Shown: positions 1-12,260 of the stretch, piece by piece
How the letters are laid out: every line of letters begins with the position of its first letter
Position numbering within the stretch: the first letter of the stretch is position 1
NCBI GenBank assembly: GCA_037903475.1
Contig: JBAJFG010000404.1
Span: forward strand, 310,001-374,000
DNA: 64,000 nucleotides
Direction: 5' to 3'
From: Ancylostoma caninum
Taxonomy: Eukaryota > Nematoda > Chromadorea > Rhabditida > Ancylostomatidae
Notes under the pieces: model-generated
The model's database searches: none
What the model was told of the DNA's origin: nothing
The model's input: only the letters and a program-made list of their open reading frames with translations
Made by a program: the position numbers and the translations under genes

Positions 1-36
1 TTTGTGTAAATTTGCGTCGAGTTAGCCAAAACTAAC

Positions 37-2371
37 CTGATGGTGTCGGGAGTATCGCAGGAGTTTCCCCATCTGAATTCAAATCAAACCTGAGAATCTC
101 AGACTCAACCGACGTCTTCACATCGTGAATCAATTCGCCAGAGGGGGACTAAATCAGCTTTGGTTACGGTAGCTGCTATCATTTAAGGATACGGTAGTAC
201 GTGGTAACTCGTCGAGTAGCCTACCTTAGCCTGTAGCTGTCGTGGCCTGTTCACATCGACAATGTAGTAAACTTGAACCTCTTTGGCATCACCGAAAATT
301 TCCCGATCGATTTCCACCTCTTCCGGCAGGTCATCGTCGTATTGATCGTAATTCTGAGAGTGAGACGAGATTAGCGACAACTACCACATTTCCCAGGGAC
401 TGTTGTCCGGGGAAATTTACCTCGCTATGCTCGTATTCTTCGTCTTTTTCGTCGTCTTCACCGCCAGGCATGGTCATATTGAGAGAAATAGCGTTGTTAC
501 ATAGATGTATGCCATCTTCTGTAGAGGTAACGGAGCCTTCACAGCTCTCTGGTGACTGGAATACATATTTTGTTTGGAGCAGTATTTCTCACTGGAGCAC
601 ATTTTCCTGATATTACATCTAATTTAGCCACATATGTTTTACAAATCCATTTTCTTTTGTGAGCATTGCAAAATTGCCTCCGTTCCACACCTCATTATAG
701 TTTTTTTCGGTGTTTTATAGCAAAACTTAGCTACAGCATTGATTGGCGCGCAGTTTCTCAAGAGAGCGCATAAGTGTGAGGGATATGGAAAGATGAAAAA
801 AGGAATTTTCATTGATAAAATCGTGATTTTGAGCAGCGCTAAGATATCGTTTTAACTAGAGCGTGATTCCTGATTGGAGCACTGTATTATCTTCGTAATT
901 ATTTGTGAAGGATATATTTATTAAAAGTCGAATGAATTGGAACGTTACGTTTTCTCTGGAACACGATTTATTCATACAAACGTTTTTTTTTTGCAGGTAA
1001 GTCTAGAGCGATTGCTTTTCCACCCGCTCTAGTCCAATTTTGTCAATGGAGCGCAAGTTATCAGTGGAGCATGACTATTTCCGCCCAGCAAGGTCCAACT
1101 AGTTTCCCTCACGAGGTCAGTTTCTTGTTCCTTTTTTTCGTTTGCATGTTTAGAATATGATGGGATTTTCATTTCTGAAAATTTTTGATCCAAAGCTTTT
1201 ATGAGGTTTTTTATGAGTAATCTGAAATCGAGCGCGATTTATCAATGGAGCATGACAACAACCGGTACCTTTAAATATTGTCAAAACGTACCAAAAACTC
1301 AAAAAAAAATCATACCTTCACGGCGAAATCATAGTGAAAAGTGAGATTTTCGAGCTCAAGCTGACGCCAGTACGGTTCCAACCAGAACGGCTCAATCGTG
1401 AAGATCACTGAGGTCTTCTCGCTGACGGCCAGTGGGCGTGGTGGGGCTTGTAGAGCTACAATTGGACGAGTTATCCTCTGTACCGCTGATAATACAATTT
1501 ACTTACCGCTTAAGTAGCACACACTGTACTGTTTCATAGTGAGATTTGCTGGATGTTGTTTTTCGTGGAGTCGATTGTGACAGTTTGCTGGCACTGAGTG
1601 TGAGCATGAACATGGATTGTTCCCTTCGACGCGACTCGCTCGCGTCGGTCGCACTCCCATACATACACTAAACAACAAAAAAATCGATAATCGATAGTGG
1701 ATGGGAGTGGAAGTGATCGCGTACTTGTTCTTTGGCAAAAAAAAACGGCTCGAAATAATCAATATTCAACCAGGTGGACCACCAATCAATGTTTATTTTT
1801 AGTAAATATTTATAATATACAGTTCGCTTGAACTACGAGTGTAGAGTAGACGGAATACACTGCTCTAACAAATAAGAGCGTTTCGGTACTTAAATTCGAC
1901 TCGAGCGAGATCCTTAGCTAGCGAGTCCAGGCGCTAGTCAGCGAGTACAGGCGAGCCCACGACGCGAGCGACTGGAAGCGAAAAGACCCTGTTTTCCCCT
2001 GTTTCCTCAACCTTTTTTTTCCCGACTGTTTCTCAATTCTTTTGTTCCTGCGCGGCGAGAAGAATCAACACTTCAATTTCAATGAAGAGGCGGGTATGAG
2101 CGACAGCAAGCGAGTTCTCTTCTTATTGGCAGAAGGTAATGACGCTTGAGGACACTCCAGAGGCAAATTCTAGGTGAAGCGCAGCGACAGCGCATAAAAC
2201 TTCTATATATTTATTTGAAGCTGAGAAGGAGATAAAAACGAGAATAATGGAGGGACAATCGATAAGCATGAAAAGTGCTGGGGAATTACCTGTAACCGTT
2301 GGCTGTACATTGTTGGCAGTCGACGCATTGTTCTGTATTTAGTGAGTCTTCATCAACGAGGCTTTTTACTC
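37..2371 (-). CDS. Unrecognised secreted/membrane protein, 5' part, gene continues past left edge
   Basis: Six exons can be chained on the minus strand: 2290-2371, 1507-1667, 1316-1485, 421-555, 225-353 and 37-148. Intron phases agree at every junction, giving about 263 open codons. The product starts with a Cys-rich part (CVDCQQC, then PCSCSH), followed by a clearly protein-like stretch (VIFTIEPFWLEPYWRQLEL), a CEG...LC pair, a very acidic segment (GGEDDEKDEEYEHSE) and YYIVDVNRPRQ. Three N-glycosylation sequons (NLT, NLT, NMT) and paired cysteines suggest an extracellular protein. The start codon and any signal peptide lie upstream of 2371 and were not found. The last exon seen ends in a GTTAGT donor at 36, so the gene continues off the window. 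The junction at 1486-1506 implies a 21-nt intron, or 39 nt if a weak GTGTGT donor is used. I do not recognise the family; the function is unknown. Confidence 0.55.
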
Positions 2372-5030
2372 CTGGAAAAAGCTGGATTTTCCCGGAGGTG
2401 CTCATAAGGATTATCAAATAATTCTAGGACAATATTCTTTATGATTTGCTAGATTTTTATGGGAGAACCAAGCTTTTTTCAAAGTTCATGTCTGCTAACT
2501 GCTACTGTATTTTCTCACTTTCCATTCAATCATTCTTTTTTGCTTCTCATTCTCTTCAGGGTCCTTCCTATCCTCACCACCTTGCACGTTTTAAAATTCT
2601 TATTCCTTTCCTGATTATCCAACCTAATCATTTTGCCCTATTTGTGCGAGAAAACTCATGCGATGTCCAACCAAGTGAGTGATCCTTCAGGAGAGACGCC
2701 CATAGATCTTCTTTGTGTGCGTTGAACGAGGAATTTATGTGGGAATCGCGTGTTCCGGCGCAGATGCGACGCTTTGTTTCGATGCATGGTTATTCGAGGA
2801 TAATTAGCGTTTCCGAAAAAAGCACAAAGATCAGCGTTCTTGATGTCATGGATAGGTTTCTGGATAAATCTGCCGATCGAAATTGACCAGTCTCATTTTG
2901 GTGTAGACGTTTGAAAGAGCAAGGTAAGTAGGCGGTCTCATAGCCTGCTATGATTGGCTGTTGTCCGCTGGAAACCACCCATTTTGCTACCACCCAATGA
3001 TCTCACTAAAATTTCCCTCACAATGGAGAGAAGCATGCTATTTGGATGAGATTCACAGAATTGTCCACCTCACCTCCTCGCCCCCCCCCCCCCGCCCCTC
3101 CAGCTCTCGCACCTCTAAGCGTTTTGAGCCTCTTGACTAGAATATTCTCTCTCTCCCTCTTTCCTAACCAACAAGTCAATTCTCCATCGATTCCTCAAAG
3201 GGTACCTGTTAAAACATGTCAGATCATGGTAGACAATGCCCTCCCATGACATGGTTCTAGCAATCAATTTATCGACCGAAGTTTTTTACGCCGTGACTAG
3301 ATTGTTTGAAATACCACTCACCATTGTCAAAGGAGGTCTCGGGACACAACAACTCGACACATTCCCTATCGAATTCGGTTTGCCGAACAGCAAATGCACT
3401 GAAAATGCTGCGATGAATCGATATTAATCAATTATCGACAGGTTTTAATGACGTGTAAATAATCTTGAAAATTTAATTGGTTTTGAATGTTTTTAAAATA
3501 AAATCAGCTTCATATGATTTTTTTTCGGATGAAATCAGTTTCAAATAGTAACAAATGTAATAGTAATAAAATTAGACAATATCTCATTTGTGATGTGATA
3601 CTTTTGTCGATTATTGATTTTTTGCCACACGTACTCCTTCGACGTATAGTAGGATTTTGAAATTCCCGCAATTAATATTTGCCATAGGACTACTGAGTCG
3701 GACAAAAATGCTGTTTTTGATGAGTGCTCATATAAATTTCCACGTAATTTGTGATTTCTGTACACTTCCGGCGCCTATTGGCTTACAATATTGAAAATAT
3801 CAAGTATAACATACTGCAGCAGCTTTAAACTTGAAAAATTTTGACCCAACTCAATTGTTCCATGAAATGGTGCAGTAGTTTTCCTTTGATGAGGAAATAT
3901 TTCTCGAATGAGTGAAAAAAATATATTTCTCCCAAATATTCGAAGCAGACTGATGTACTATACGTAGAAAGTATTCAGGTCCTGACGCGAACTTTGGAAT
4001 TCAAATCTCAAGATTCTATTTCTCTATAGGGTATGAGATACCCACTCGTGCTTTACGTGCAATTCCGCCCTACCCTTCCCCTGAACGATTTCCACAAATC
4101 GATAATCGATCGGTCGTTTGTCCGATTTGAAATTTGGTACACTTACCCAAGACTGATTTCCTCATACGCCCTAATCGATCCACACTGTTAAGCAGACAAA
4201 GTTTGGGGGGGGGGGGGGTGATTGAACCAAATTCAGAGTCGAAAGAAAAATCGATCGATTATCGATTTTTTCACAAGTGCTACATTAGGTAATCTGTACT
4301 TAGCGCTGTTCCTTGCAGCGGAATTTTGCACTTTTTGACCTTATTGAGTTATGAATAAAGGTGACACATGGATTACAGTACTACTAGCACAGCTGGCGCA
4401 ATGTTAACACCATATGTACACATATGCAGTGTTGATTTGCGGGATGAGATGACTTCCTCTGCGTCTCTGACACCTGTTCGAGTGCATGGGAACCATATGT
4501 GGATGTATTGTGTTATGTACATAGATTAGCTCATATGTTAACTGGTTCTTGGTGACAAAGAGCAAGATAGTGTGCGCAAACAGGAGGGTGTTAGAGAGAA
4601 TGTTGAGGGCTTTTGGCTAGCTTTTTAGTGTAACTTAAAGGGTTCTGCATTGATGTTTTTTTGTTGCTACTAGTTAGGAAACAGTGATGTGATGAAGTCG
4701 CAGGTTGGGTTACGGTAGGTTACGGTAAGCTTTACCCTGTTAGAAGTGTTCCCTAGGCCTCTCTAGCGCTCATAATGCCTGAAATACGGTCTAATAGGCG
4801 ACAGACATCTAGGGAATGTGTATTATCGTGAGAGGGAATGGGACGTTACTAGACTGCCGTGATTGGTCGATCGATTGAATGCACCAATCGCAGTAGCCTG
4901 TTAATGCCTCATTCTCATCTAGGATCAGGTGGTCCGTGTCATGAAGTATCGAATGAACATGTTGATGCCTTAAGGCCACTTTTCAATGACGTAACTCACT
5001 GAGAAATGGAAGAAAATAGACATTTTTGCG
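2372..5030. other. No supported gene; AT-rich intergenic or intronic DNA
   Basis: The first exon(s) of the minus-strand gene to the left may lie in the first kilobase here, but I could not place a donor in the required phase. A C-run (3086-3095) and a G-run of about 13 (4204-4216) interrupt otherwise AT-rich sequence with several ATCGAT/TCGATAAT motifs. A short inverted pair around TGATTGGT and ACCAATCGCAG at about 4858-4903 belongs to the CCAAT-type hairpin group described elsewhere. Open frames here are short and carry no recognisable domain. Confidence 0.5.
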
Positions 5031-5534
5031 ATGCACAGGTTGGTACTGAGTTTGGATTTGTCATTAGCATTACCCAGGGTAGACCTGTTAGCACACGTGT
5101 CAACGCTGGGTAAATGCGTTTATCCTGAGGCTGTATGCATCATTGGGATTACCCAGGATGAAAGTGTCAATATTACACAAATTTATCCATCGTTAACACG
5201 GGCGTCGACACGTTTACCCTGGGTAATTTCAATGATATGTGCGACACCTGGATGTATCATTGAGCTTTTCATGTGGAGAGCGTGTTAATGCACCCAAATT
5301 TGTCGTTTTTCTGGCACAAATTAGGGCGTAATTGAGAATAACCAGGGTAAATACGCTGGTACCCGTGTTACCCGTGTTGGCGTTATTTAATTTCGGGGAT
5401 ATTGAAGGGTTTACCCTGGGCAATCTCAGTGATGCGTGCGGCTTCAGCACTGTTACCCACACATGACGTATCCTACACCCATATGTTACCTATGGGTATA
5501 AGAGAGCCCTTTTAGTAATGCATTGGGGCCGAAA

Positions 5535-5872
5535 TGATGTTGTTGGAGGCTTACCCTTGGTAGACGTGTTAACTTACCCATGTTCACCGGTTATCTACCA
5601 CAAATAAGAGTCATTACAGATAGTTGAGGTCGTCTATACTCAGATGCTACCTATGGGTAGAAGGTTACCTTTTCAGTTATGCATATGAGCCGAAAGGATG
5701 TTGTTGGAGGCTTACACGTGGTGAACGTGTTAAGTTACCCATGTTCACCGGTAACCTGGCACAAATTAGCGCCATTACCCACGTTTGAGGTTCTCTATAC
5801 CCAGGTGCTACCTATACGTATTGTAACCCTTCCAATGGTGCACCAGGGCCAAGAGGATGTTGTTGGAGGCGT
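5535..5872. repeat. Diverged tandem repeat, period about 160 bp
   Basis: The anchor TGTTGGAGGC recurs at 5541, 5702 and 5861, giving periods of 161 and 159 bp. Each unit contains a similar string of TTACCCATGTTCACCGGT, a CACAAAT(A/T)AG segment and a CTACCTATGGGTA segment. More diverged relatives with CCCAGGGTAA and CCAGGGTAAA run upstream from about 5040. The short open frames in this block arise from the repeat and are not genes. Confidence 0.7.
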
Positions 5873-5999
5873 GTGTTTCTGGCGTACAGTAACTAAGGCA
5901 TACAGTAGCTTCGGCATTTCTAACTGGGATACTGTTGCAAGTGAATATAGCTTTCCTCTGCGTCTCTGCTGTGCATGGAGACTGGACAACTACCACTGA

Positions 6000-8170
6000 A
6001 GAAGGGAAAAGGAGAAAGGGTGATGACGAACCCCAAGGATTATGCTAGGAATGGTCATAATAGACTGTTTAATCTGGTTTCTTGCACTATCTATGTAATT
6101 ATTACTATGAGAATCCCTCACTGGGATCCCTAGACCCGCAATGGCCAAATGGAGCCAATTCCCTACCAGCTATCCGTGCCCAACCCCCCCCCCCCCGGCA
6201 CCAAGGTTCCCCCGCCTCTCCGACTCAAATATCCGCGCTATCAACTAAGCGCCGTCTCAATTTCCTGTCGCCCAAGCTACGTATGTATGAGCGCTGGCGT
6301 TTTTTTTTCTCGGGCGACGGTGGTGCAAGTTATAATTTTCTTCAGCGAGCGTCGAATAGCTGAGAGCGAGCGGTAGGCGAGTTATTTGCACAACGCTATG
6401 CTAAACCTCCTGCTGTTTGCTCATGTAGAAGCTGACGTGGGCCGCCGCTCCCGCGGCAGTTCGCCCGCGCCCGCGCGCGCGCGGCACTGCCGAGGCGGGT
6501 GGTCCGTGCGGGCGGCGGGGTCGTCGAGAAACTTGAGACGTAACGATCCGACGGCGACGACGATGGCGGCGACGATGGCAGTGGACTATCTTGGCTGACG
6601 TCATCATGGACGGGGACGAGAATGTCAAATGGTGAATGGCTTGAAAGGTTTTTTCTAGGAATGTCAACATTGAGGGCCTCTTCCGGGAAGGTTTTCAGGG
6701 ATGTCATGGAAGAAAGCGTCAGAATATCTGAAACTTTTGACACCTACGCATCCTAAGGCTGCCGAGACGATATTTTTTGGAACAGGAGGTCCGCCCATTT
6801 TTGTTTATTGCGAAGCGGTAGCAGCAGCTGCTGCTCACGTAATGAACTCGCTCAGTGGGTTTTTCATTTCCCCAGTAAATCTAAGGACTGTTGCCAGGGT
6901 GGAGTCACCGTGCTGAAGAGTTCTACTGGGCTTCCATGAAGAGCCCTTGTTTCCCATCCACACGTCCTCAGCTGTGCGATCGGAAGACTCTCAAATGTGG
7001 ATTAACAATGCTTACCTTAGTCAAGTCGGGTTTTAGACGACGTTGTTAAGTTAGGCTTGGTCCGTTTGTGAATTTTTTGCAAAGGAACTGCCCAGCCTAT
7101 TTCTATGTCATGTAGTACGATATGTGCTCTTTTTCTGGCATGGCAGACACCAATTATTGTTTTTTTAGCCCACTATGCCCCCTGCTGGTAGAAATGCGGC
7201 TATCACTGGTCTCTGGGCCCATATCTGAACAGGGGATAAGGGATCATTCCATTCAGAAGCGACAGTGACGCGCAGAAAAGTTCCAGAACATGGAATGATG
7301 CAAATACAACTGCAGAGAACAATGTGGTCATTGGTCCCTAACATTTCCCACTAAGCCCTGTCCGATCCATGAAAATAACATGGATCTCCCCTCGTTCAGG
7401 GCTCAATATTTGCAGGATTCTTTTTTTTTGTCTTGCACAAATAATTGAATCTATCCATGTTGTGGTCATGGTTTAGGAACGGCTCCTGCCATTTAAGACT
7501 AACTACACCATCGTTCCCGTCTACAATATGATTTGTTTCTAGATTTGAAAGTGATAGCGGGACGAGTTGGTGCGAAGGGGCGGGAAGGCAGTTCGAATGG
7601 ACCAATCATAGATCTGGGTCAATAATGAACTACGTATAGCGTACCTTATAGGTCTAGAAGTGAGTTTGAGGGCAAAAATCGATAGTTATATCCAACCATT
7701 ATGATGAGCATTTCTGCGAAACAGCAGAGAGATTATCTATTTATTTGAGTATTTGTTTTTTTTTGAAGTTTAATATAACAACAAGGTGTCGCGCTCCTCA
7801 AGTGTTATCGAGGAAGGGAGGGTGGGGGGGCCCCCCCCCCCGCGGTGCAGTGCAGTTGTTTGCTAAAGAAGAAATGATGTATGCTCTGTTCCAGAAGATC
7901 AGGGTGAACTTAAAAAAACGACGAAAATTTAGAAAATGTTAAATTAGATGTCATTCTTTGATTAAGCACCAAATCGGATCAATATTATGGAAAATCCATC
8001 TGCTGTGGAGGCTTTCTTTAGCAAAAGAAGCGCTCTCCCAACTCCCCCCCCCCCTCCCTCCCCCCCCCCGCCGTTCCCTGTCATTTTAGCGATGAAGCCC
8101 CCGGTGTAATTACAGACTGCGTGCGGTAAATTGCAGTGGTGTAGTCAATATAACAGCTACTTGTAAATCA
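6000..8170. other. No supported gene; GC-rich island at 6430-6600 and C/G runs
   Basis: The stretch 6430-6600 is strongly GC-rich, with alternating CGCGCG, in an otherwise AT-rich neighbourhood. This could mark a promoter or 5' UTR, but no first exon could be linked to it. Overlapping frames on both strands there (up to 115 codons) are Ser/Pro/Arg-rich, as expected from GC composition. Homopolymer runs lie at 6185-6197 (C) and 7827-7842, where a G run directly abuts a C run and could fold as a hairpin. I see nothing else with support. Confidence 0.45.
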
Positions 8171-8171
8171 C

Positions 8172-8203
8172 CATTAACAGGTGGGCGTGCCCACCTGTTA
8201 ATG
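8172..8203. repeat. Perfect 32-bp palindrome
   Basis: The left arm CATTAACAGGTGGGC is followed by GT and then its exact reverse complement, giving 15-bp arms with a 2-bp centre. It is too short and isolated to be a recognised transposon. No open frame or obvious transcript boundary sits beside it, and no T-run follows on either strand, so a bacterial-type terminator is not relevant. Confidence 0.85.
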
Positions 8204-11200
8204 ATGTTTTTACTGCGTAGTATTGAATTAGTTAATCGTTGCTGTTGATGCAAGAGGACATTGTCAGGGTGGAAGGAAGAGGAGGAGGAAAATGGATGAG
8301 AAAAACCAGTTTTCGAGTGGTTTCTTCCGGAAATTGGAAAAAGTCACGCGCAGCTGACTGGAGTGCTACGGAGGATTCTTGAGAGTTAACATAGAAAAAA
8401 AAAAACTTTGTTATACAATATTGAGGAAGTGGATCCGATATCATGTTGTCAGAGATCAAAGATCAATCCGAAGAGCACTCGGGAAGCGGCATCAGCGTTG
8501 TTGATATTGCGACTTTCACGCGGCCGTCTCTTTCTGTTGTCTTTTTTCCTCGTGCTCTTTTTTTTCTAACCTGACAGATCATAAAGGAATAATGATAGAT
8601 GAGGTGATAATAGGTAATATAGTAGATAGTAATGAATGATATTGTAGAAGAGGGGTTTGATGAAAATTTTATGGATTTGCCTCGGGAGTTTGCAATGAAT
8701 GGTGCTTACTTCGGCAGGAATATCTATTTTTTCGTGGGGAGAATGCTGAATTGTGTACTGGAATTGCTAGGACTACCCCTAAGGGGCCCCAATTTAAGGT
8801 CGAAGGACCAATAGGAAAAATCGCCTGGGGTACAATAGGTGCTCCAAAATCTTGTCCCAAAGTAAGTTCGAAACTGTCATGATCATTAGCAGGGGACTAA
8901 ATTAGACACGACCATGTGGGAAGCCCTCAAGCTCCCGTTTCCAAATATCCATGTAAGATTTGTTTTTGAGGAGGAAATGACAGAAAACTCTAATTTTTCC
9001 TTGAAGATTTGTCAGGAGAAGTAATTGCAACGGTCCATTTGAAAAAGCTTGGAGTCAAACAGAATTTTCATGCAGATTTTTGGAATCAGGAGCTGGAGCT
9101 CCTCTGATTGGTCGATTCAAAATTTAATCTGGTACACTGCCAATGATTCTGACAATTTTCGATTTTTTCGAATTTTAGGGGTAAAAAATTACAGTATTAT
9201 ATACATTATGTATGGGGGACTATGAGTTGGGAGGAAAAGGTAGAGAAGAAAAGGAGGAGAAAATTGAAGAAAGGAGGAAGACATAGTTATAAATAATCAT
9301 ATCAAAATCCTTCAGACTTTGTTTCTGAAGACAATTTCATATCACAACTGATGATTGTAGTCTACCAAATTCAGAATTACAGCACGGTTACGGTTTCCCT
9401 GCATGACGCGCTGCATTGCACCCACACGCGTCGCGGCTGCATGAGTTCAAAAATTTGGTAGGAATTATACACGAGAATAAGAGGTCACAGGAACCTTTGG
9501 ACGAGTTTCTATGGATATTGGTGATTTTTTACGAGTGCGACAAGTGTAGTACCTACAGCAAACGTGCGCATATGACCTGAATGCTTTTACACATATCGTT
9601 GCACCTAGGGCCGCATGTAGATGAATAAGTGCTGCGGAACTCCCGGAGAATCATTCTGCTGTCGGAGTTATGACTATTGCAGAACGGTTAGAAATGTGCA
9701 GGAGTTGGAATTTTCCTGACATGGTGTTTTTTCCGCACTACGGTGAGGGGATGCGATCTCATTGGTCAGCAGATGTTATCGACCAATGAAGGAGTAGTAG
9801 CTGAAAGGGGCGGAGACTTTTTGAAAAAATTGAATTGTGTTGTTCTTTCCAAAAACGTGAATTATTTATTAAGTAAAAATGTATTCATTCGATGGAAATG
9901 TTGAAGGAAATAAATATAAAAATAAACATTAATATTTGAAAAAATAATTATTACCTGTATGCCGGCGTTGCGACAGCCAACACACCAACGCCGAACCACC
10001 AGGACAGCATTAAGCCGCTGGAAGGCTGAAATTTGAGACACTCCTTTTGCGGGACATTGCATCGAGAGCGCGGGCCAATGGCGCGCGCTGCCGGTGAGCG
10101 CGCGCGCAGGCCCGCACACTCTTTTACCATATTGGACTATTCTGACGTCATACGCATACCAACACAGAGAGAATCGACGTGTTGCGCGGCACGTTTAACG
10201 AGTTGGCAAACAGCCAAAAAGAAATCCGAGCCGATGCAGCTCCAGGAGACAATATACAACATGTTGGGTAAGTGCAATGAACAAATCGAATTGAGCAGGA
10301 GGTAGGGAGGGTGAGCATTTGTGGACCCGACGGTACTGCATATTACAAAAGGTACTTGTCGACTGTTTGTGTTAGATGTTCGGCTATTGTCCGGATAAAG
10401 GGAGCGAAACAGTGAAAAAATCTAGCTACAATCAGTTTTTCTTGGTATGGACCAAAGAAGAGACAGCAGACGAGCAGAGAATTGTCCCAGCATCGATTAG
10501 TGCTGAGGCATTTTTTCCACGACCCCGGCCACTTGTCTGTAGACGGCAAAAAAGCATGCCCTTCTATTTTTTCAGACTGAATAAATAGTAAATTGACTAG
10601 CGTGGTGCATGTTTGTGACAGATGTCCTGGTTAGGGTTTCGTTGCCTCTGGGTTATAGCTTGTAAGGAAGGCGTAATCGAATGTATATCAGAACATTTTT
10701 TTCTGATTGTAGAGAGAGAGAGGAAGAAAGAGGAAGAAAGAGAAAGAAAGAGAAAGAAAGAGAAAGAGAGAGCAAAAGGACGAAACGCCCAGAATGTATA
10801 TTTGTGTCAGTTGTCCTACGGCCGGATACGGCCACTCCCAGGACAGAAAGCTTATTAACCTCATCGTGCTAATAATCGATGCAAACATAATCTGGAACAA
10901 TAAACCGTTTCATAGCTGTCATTAGTTACCCCGAGACCCCGCCCACTCATCAAACCCCGCCCACAATGATCGCAAAGGGCCAGCTGAGGCGGAAATGGTT
11001 CACATTGATGAGTAAATCGTGTGCGAAATGATTCTGGTAGATTTCAAGAAGAATTCTTTTGAAAAATAGAATCTTTGGAGGTTCAGGACAACTGTCACAA
11101 GCTCCAAGTGAGCAGGAATTCTGATGAAATGCGAATAAAATTGGAGGAGTTTATGTGACAGTTGATCTGAATGAACCCTGAGTAAGTGGGGGAGGAGCAT

Positions 11201-12260
11201 GTGAGAGCGGTGTCATTCATTGTTCAAATAGATGATCCGAAGGGATCTGATTGAATGAAGAGAGCTCGATTGAGGATTTGTGATAGTTGTCAGTTCCGGA
11301 ATTCAATTGTGGCATTTGTACGTTATGTCTGGTTTCAGTATGATTTTTTTGGGGAAAAATAACATATTTTTGAGGTAGTGAGGTTTGCTTGGAAGTCACG
11401 CCCTCTCTCCTGCTCTCCACTGCATTAGGATCTACAGAAATGTTCGGGAAAGGAATAATATTACTTTTTTTCACTAAAAAGGACGAGTTTCATCTCCGTA
11501 TATCGTCAAGGGCACGAGCAGAGGTCATCTTGAGCAGATCAAGAATGGATGTGTTGGTGGAACGAAAACTCGTCCACTTTGAATAGGCGGAACTTACCCC
11601 CTCCCCTCCTCTCATGAACATGAACGTTTATATGTCTCAGCTATGAGGCAAGCTGCCGATATGTTTGGTTTTTCAGTTCCAGAAGCAGTTTAACCAGAGG
11701 GAATATAGATGAATTTCATTTGTGACAATTGTCGTTACCATTAGTACCATCGATCAGGTACAACATGCAATTAATTCTGATACTGAAGCTTTATGTAGAA
11801 TATGCTTTTCATAGAGGAACCTAATTAGTGTCAGTTGTCCGATTATAGGAGTTCATAGCTTTCCCGTACAAAGTTCAAGAAAGAAAAAAGCGAGAGTTGA
11901 ACCAAGCCGCTTGTGCTAGTTATCGCGCGGCTCATTTGCCACAAAATCGCGATTGCGTTGAGATCATCGGCAAATAGAACGCTGTCAGCGAAAAGCTCAA
12001 AGCTCAATGAGCTCGGTGTTCGGTTGCGTGGAACTCCGGCATCCCACTCTAGTTCAGGATACGCCCCGCCCATTGATCGCGCATGATGGCGCAGTGATAC
12101 GCGGCGCAGCGGGAACGCCGGGAGTGTGGCGTGTTTGACGACGACGACGCGGCACGGCCGGCAAACATGTTCTGAACTCTGACACTTCAAAGAAGCGCCC
12201 CGGATCATTGCGTCAGCCGATTTCGAAAGAAGCCACTGACACGCTTGACATGTTGCGACA
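8204..12260. other. No supported gene; GC island near 10.0-10.1 kb, GAAAGA microsatellite near 10.72 kb
   Basis: A GC-rich patch with GCGCGCGC lies at 10040-10110. Just downstream on the plus strand is a small open segment with a good donor (ATG at 10232, GTAAGT at 10268), which might be a first exon, but I could not find a continuation. A purine microsatellite (GAGA/GAAAGA units) spans about 10710-10772. The rest is AT-rich with short random frames. Confidence 0.4.

Noticed and set aside
6396..6743. 115-codon minus-strand frame over a GC island
   Set aside because: Ser/Pro/Ala/Arg bias comes from GC-rich composition; several overlapping frames are equally open.
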